Part shown: positions 5,950-7,215 of the stretch, one piece after another
How the letters are laid out: the number at the start of each line of letters is the position of its first letter
How positions within the stretch are numbered: position 1 is the stretch's first letter
Source of the DNA: Methanoregulaceae archaeon
GTDB taxonomy: Archaea > Halobacteriota > Methanomicrobia > Methanomicrobiales > Methanospirillaceae
Assembly (NCBI GenBank): GCA_025453715.1
Contig: JALOPT010000180.1
Span: 1 to 7,215 of the forward strand
Reading direction: 5' to 3'
DNA length: 7,215 nucleotides
The notes under the pieces: generated by a model
Databases searched by the model: none
What the model was told of the DNA's origin: nothing
The model's input: only the letters and a program-made list of their open reading frames with translations
Made by a program: the position numbers and the translations under genes

Positions 5950-7094
5950 TGAAAGCGGCAACCCTCGAATTCCTGAGACAGCGGTTCACTGGTTACTACC
6001 GCAGGGAGACGATAATTCCACCATCTTCCCTCTCACAGCGGGAGTGGGGTTTCGTACTATTTGACGCGTCAGGGGAAACACGGATGCGGCGCCACATCGG
6101 TTTCGGGAGCCGGCAGGAGATGGAGGAGTATGTAAGGTCAATCGTCCCTGCCCACATTTACTATTCGAGTGCGTATTACGAGACTCCCGGTGCACCGACG
6201 ATGGACGCAAAGCACTGGGCAGGTGCCGACCTGATCTTTGACCTTGATGCAGACCATATCATCAGGGGGGCGTATGACGTCATGCTTGACCGTGTCAGGG
6301 AGGAGACCGTTAAACTTCTCGCGATGCTCACCGGGGAGCTTGGCTTTTCAGAGAAACAGATTGAAGTTGTTTTCTCTGGCGGAAGGGGGTACCACATTCA
6401 TATTAAAGACCTTGCAGTCCGGGGATGGGGCAGCGCCGAACGCCGTGAACTTATCGACTATGTCTGTGGTATAGGGATTGACCCCGGGTATATCCTGGCC
6501 GTCCGTTCACCTTCACCCCGCGGATGGCGGCGGCGTTATATAGCTGCAATGTCCGAGTATCTTTCATGGTTACTGGGCCTGCCCGTGGAGGAGGCAATGG
6601 CTGAACTCGAGCGGCTGGACGGGGTCGGAGAGGCATCAGCAGAGCGGTTCATCGCGGCAGCCCCGGATATGCTCCGGAAGATCAATGAAGGCATCCCGCT
6701 CAACCAGAATGACCGAGTCATCTGGCCGGTCATCCAGGCCCTGACATCAGCACCGGATGGTGCATTTGCCACCCGGCTGAAACAGAAGGCAGCCCTTGCA
6801 GATGAACCTGTGACGACCGATGTGAAACGCCTTATACGCCTGCCGACATCACTGCACGGGGGTAGCGGATTCCGGGTAACTCCCCTTTCACCCGGAGATC
6901 TCCATGATTTCGACCCGCTTGCCGATGCGGTCGTATTCGGCACAAAGGAAGTAATGGTCGACTGTGCAATAAAGACTTCAATGAAAATTCTCGGGAACAC
7001 CTACGCGCTGGATAAATCGGCGGTGAAGGTACCTGAGGCCCTTGCGGTGTTCCTTTGCTGCCGTGGGCTGGCAGAGATCTCCGGGGGCGGATAG
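5949..7094 (+). CDS. priS: DNA primase catalytic subunit PriS
   Basis: The small, catalytic subunit of the archaeal/eukaryotic-type primase makes the primers for DNA replication together with PriL, which is not in this window. The 381-residue protein carries the primase signatures: DLIFDLDADH with the metal-binding pair D98 and D100, the nucleotide-binding SGGRGYHIHI (143-152), and TDVKRLIRLPTSLHGGSGF (290-308). In the last block, D291 corresponds to the third catalytic aspartate and H303 lies in the conserved SLHG. Length is usual for euryarchaeal PriS. The ATG at 5949 overlaps the elp3 stop (TGATG) and has an AAGGA a few bases upstream; a GTG one codon earlier is also possible. The next gene, probably a GINS subunit, starts 3 nt after its TAG, matching the known pairing of primase and GINS genes in archaea. 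Confidence 0.95.
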   Translation: MKAATLEFLRQRFTGYYRRETIIPPSSLSQREWGFVLFDASGETRMRRHIGFGSRQEMEEYVRSIVPAHIYYSSAYYETPGAPTMDAKHWAGADLIFDLDADHIIRGAYDVMLDRVREETVKLLAMLTGELGFSEKQIEVVFSGGRGYHIHIKDLAVRGWGSAERRELIDYVCGIGIDPGYILAVRSPSPRGWRRRYIAAMSEYLSWLLGLPVEEAMAELERLDGVGEASAERFIAAAPDMLRKINEGIPLNQNDRVIWPVIQALTSAPDGAFATRLKQKAALADEPVTTDVKRLIRLPTSLHGGSGFRVTPLSPGDLHDFDPLADAVVFGTKEVMVDCAIKTSMKILGNTYALDKSAVKVPEALAVFLCCRGLAEISGGG

Positions 7095-7097
7095 ACC

Positions 7098-7215
7098 GTG
7101 CACCTCGAGGAGCTCCGGACAATTCTTCTTTCAGAGCGTGAGACCGGCAGGCTGACCAGTATCCCGGCTGACATTTTTGAAACAACAAAAAAGGAACTTG
7201 AGGAACTGACCTCTG
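7098..7215 (+). CDS. Probable GINS complex subunit (Gins51-like), N-terminal part (truncated by window edge)
   Basis: GINS binds MCM and Cdc45/GAN in the archaeal replicative helicase. Only 39 codons are present, from a GTG three bases after the priS stop, reading MHLEELRTILLSERETGR and then LTSIPADIFETTKKELEEL. The mix of a helical N-terminus, an R-E-T-G-R-L turn and the 'I-P-x-D-[IL]-F-E' step resembles the start of euryarchaeal GINS proteins. The position right behind priS agrees with the frequent archaeal priS-GINS gene pair. The binding site is weak (GGGGGCGGA), suggesting coupling to priS translation. The call rests on a short fragment plus context; another small replication protein is possible. 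Confidence 0.72.
   Translation, partial: MHLEELRTILLSERETGRLTSIPADIFETTKKELEELTS

Noticed and set aside
6536..7000. Minus-strand open frame of 154 codons inside priS
   Set aside because: It is antisense to the conserved primase C-terminal half, with Ser/Arg-rich composition typical of spurious frames.
1..7215. Search for a defence, mobile or otherwise novel multi-gene system, CRISPR array, tRNA or IS element
   Set aside because: All genes belong to recognisable housekeeping or conserved euryarchaeal families. No spaced repeats, transposase, integrase, toxin-antitoxin pair or tRNA-like cloverleaf was seen by eye. The ADP-ribosylglycohydrolase is alone, without a partner ADP-ribosyltransferase in the window.

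Overview
The window reads as a chromosomal segment of a euryarchaeote, most likely a methanogen of the Methanomicrobia (a Methanomicrobiales relative is my best guess, inferred from protein character only). It carries glycerol-1-phosphate dehydrogenase, the archaeal lipid-stereochemistry enzyme. It also carries archaeal-type ProRS, an Elp3 with a compact Cx4Cx2C radical-SAM motif, the archaeal primase small subunit, a probable GINS subunit, and three families known mainly from euryarchaea (DUF63, UPF0179, UPF0058). Nothing in it looks mobile: there are no tRNAs, rRNAs, IS elements, CRISPR arrays or long repeats. Coding density is very high and no gap reaches 100 bases.

Layout. (1) Positions 1-1648, minus strand: a tight three-gene run of a DUF63 multipass membrane protein, a SpoIIM/DUF95-family membrane protein (8-nt overlap) and proS (start 10 nt after the previous stop, running off the left edge). 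(2) Positions 1649-1716: a short divergent promoter region with a clear TATA-like box. (3) Positions 1717-3191, plus strand: G1P dehydrogenase followed 5 nt later by a nine-cysteine UPF0179 protein. (4) Positions 3192-3251: a convergent intergenic region with T-rich, terminator-like sequence. (5) Positions 3252-3993, minus strand: an ADP-ribosylglycohydrolase (DraG/MacroD-unrelated ADPRG fold) broken by a 7-bp tandem duplication inside a conserved motif. (6) Positions 3994-4067: a second divergent promoter region. (7) Positions 4068-7215, plus strand: a four-gene run of UPF0058, elp3, priS and a GINS subunit (cut by the right edge), with gaps from -1 to 7 nt.

Functionally the window is housekeeping: tRNA charging (ProRS), tRNA wobble-uridine modification (Elp3), replication initiation and priming (PriS, GINS) and membrane lipid backbone synthesis (G1PDH). 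Four poorly characterised but conserved companions (DUF63, SpoIIM-like, UPF0179, UPF0058) ride in the same transcription units. I do not see a novel multi-gene system. The most noteworthy sequence-level observation is the 7-bp duplication that splits the otherwise intact ADP-ribosylglycohydrolase reading frame, which may be a very recent mutation, a reversible switch or a sequencing/assembly error.
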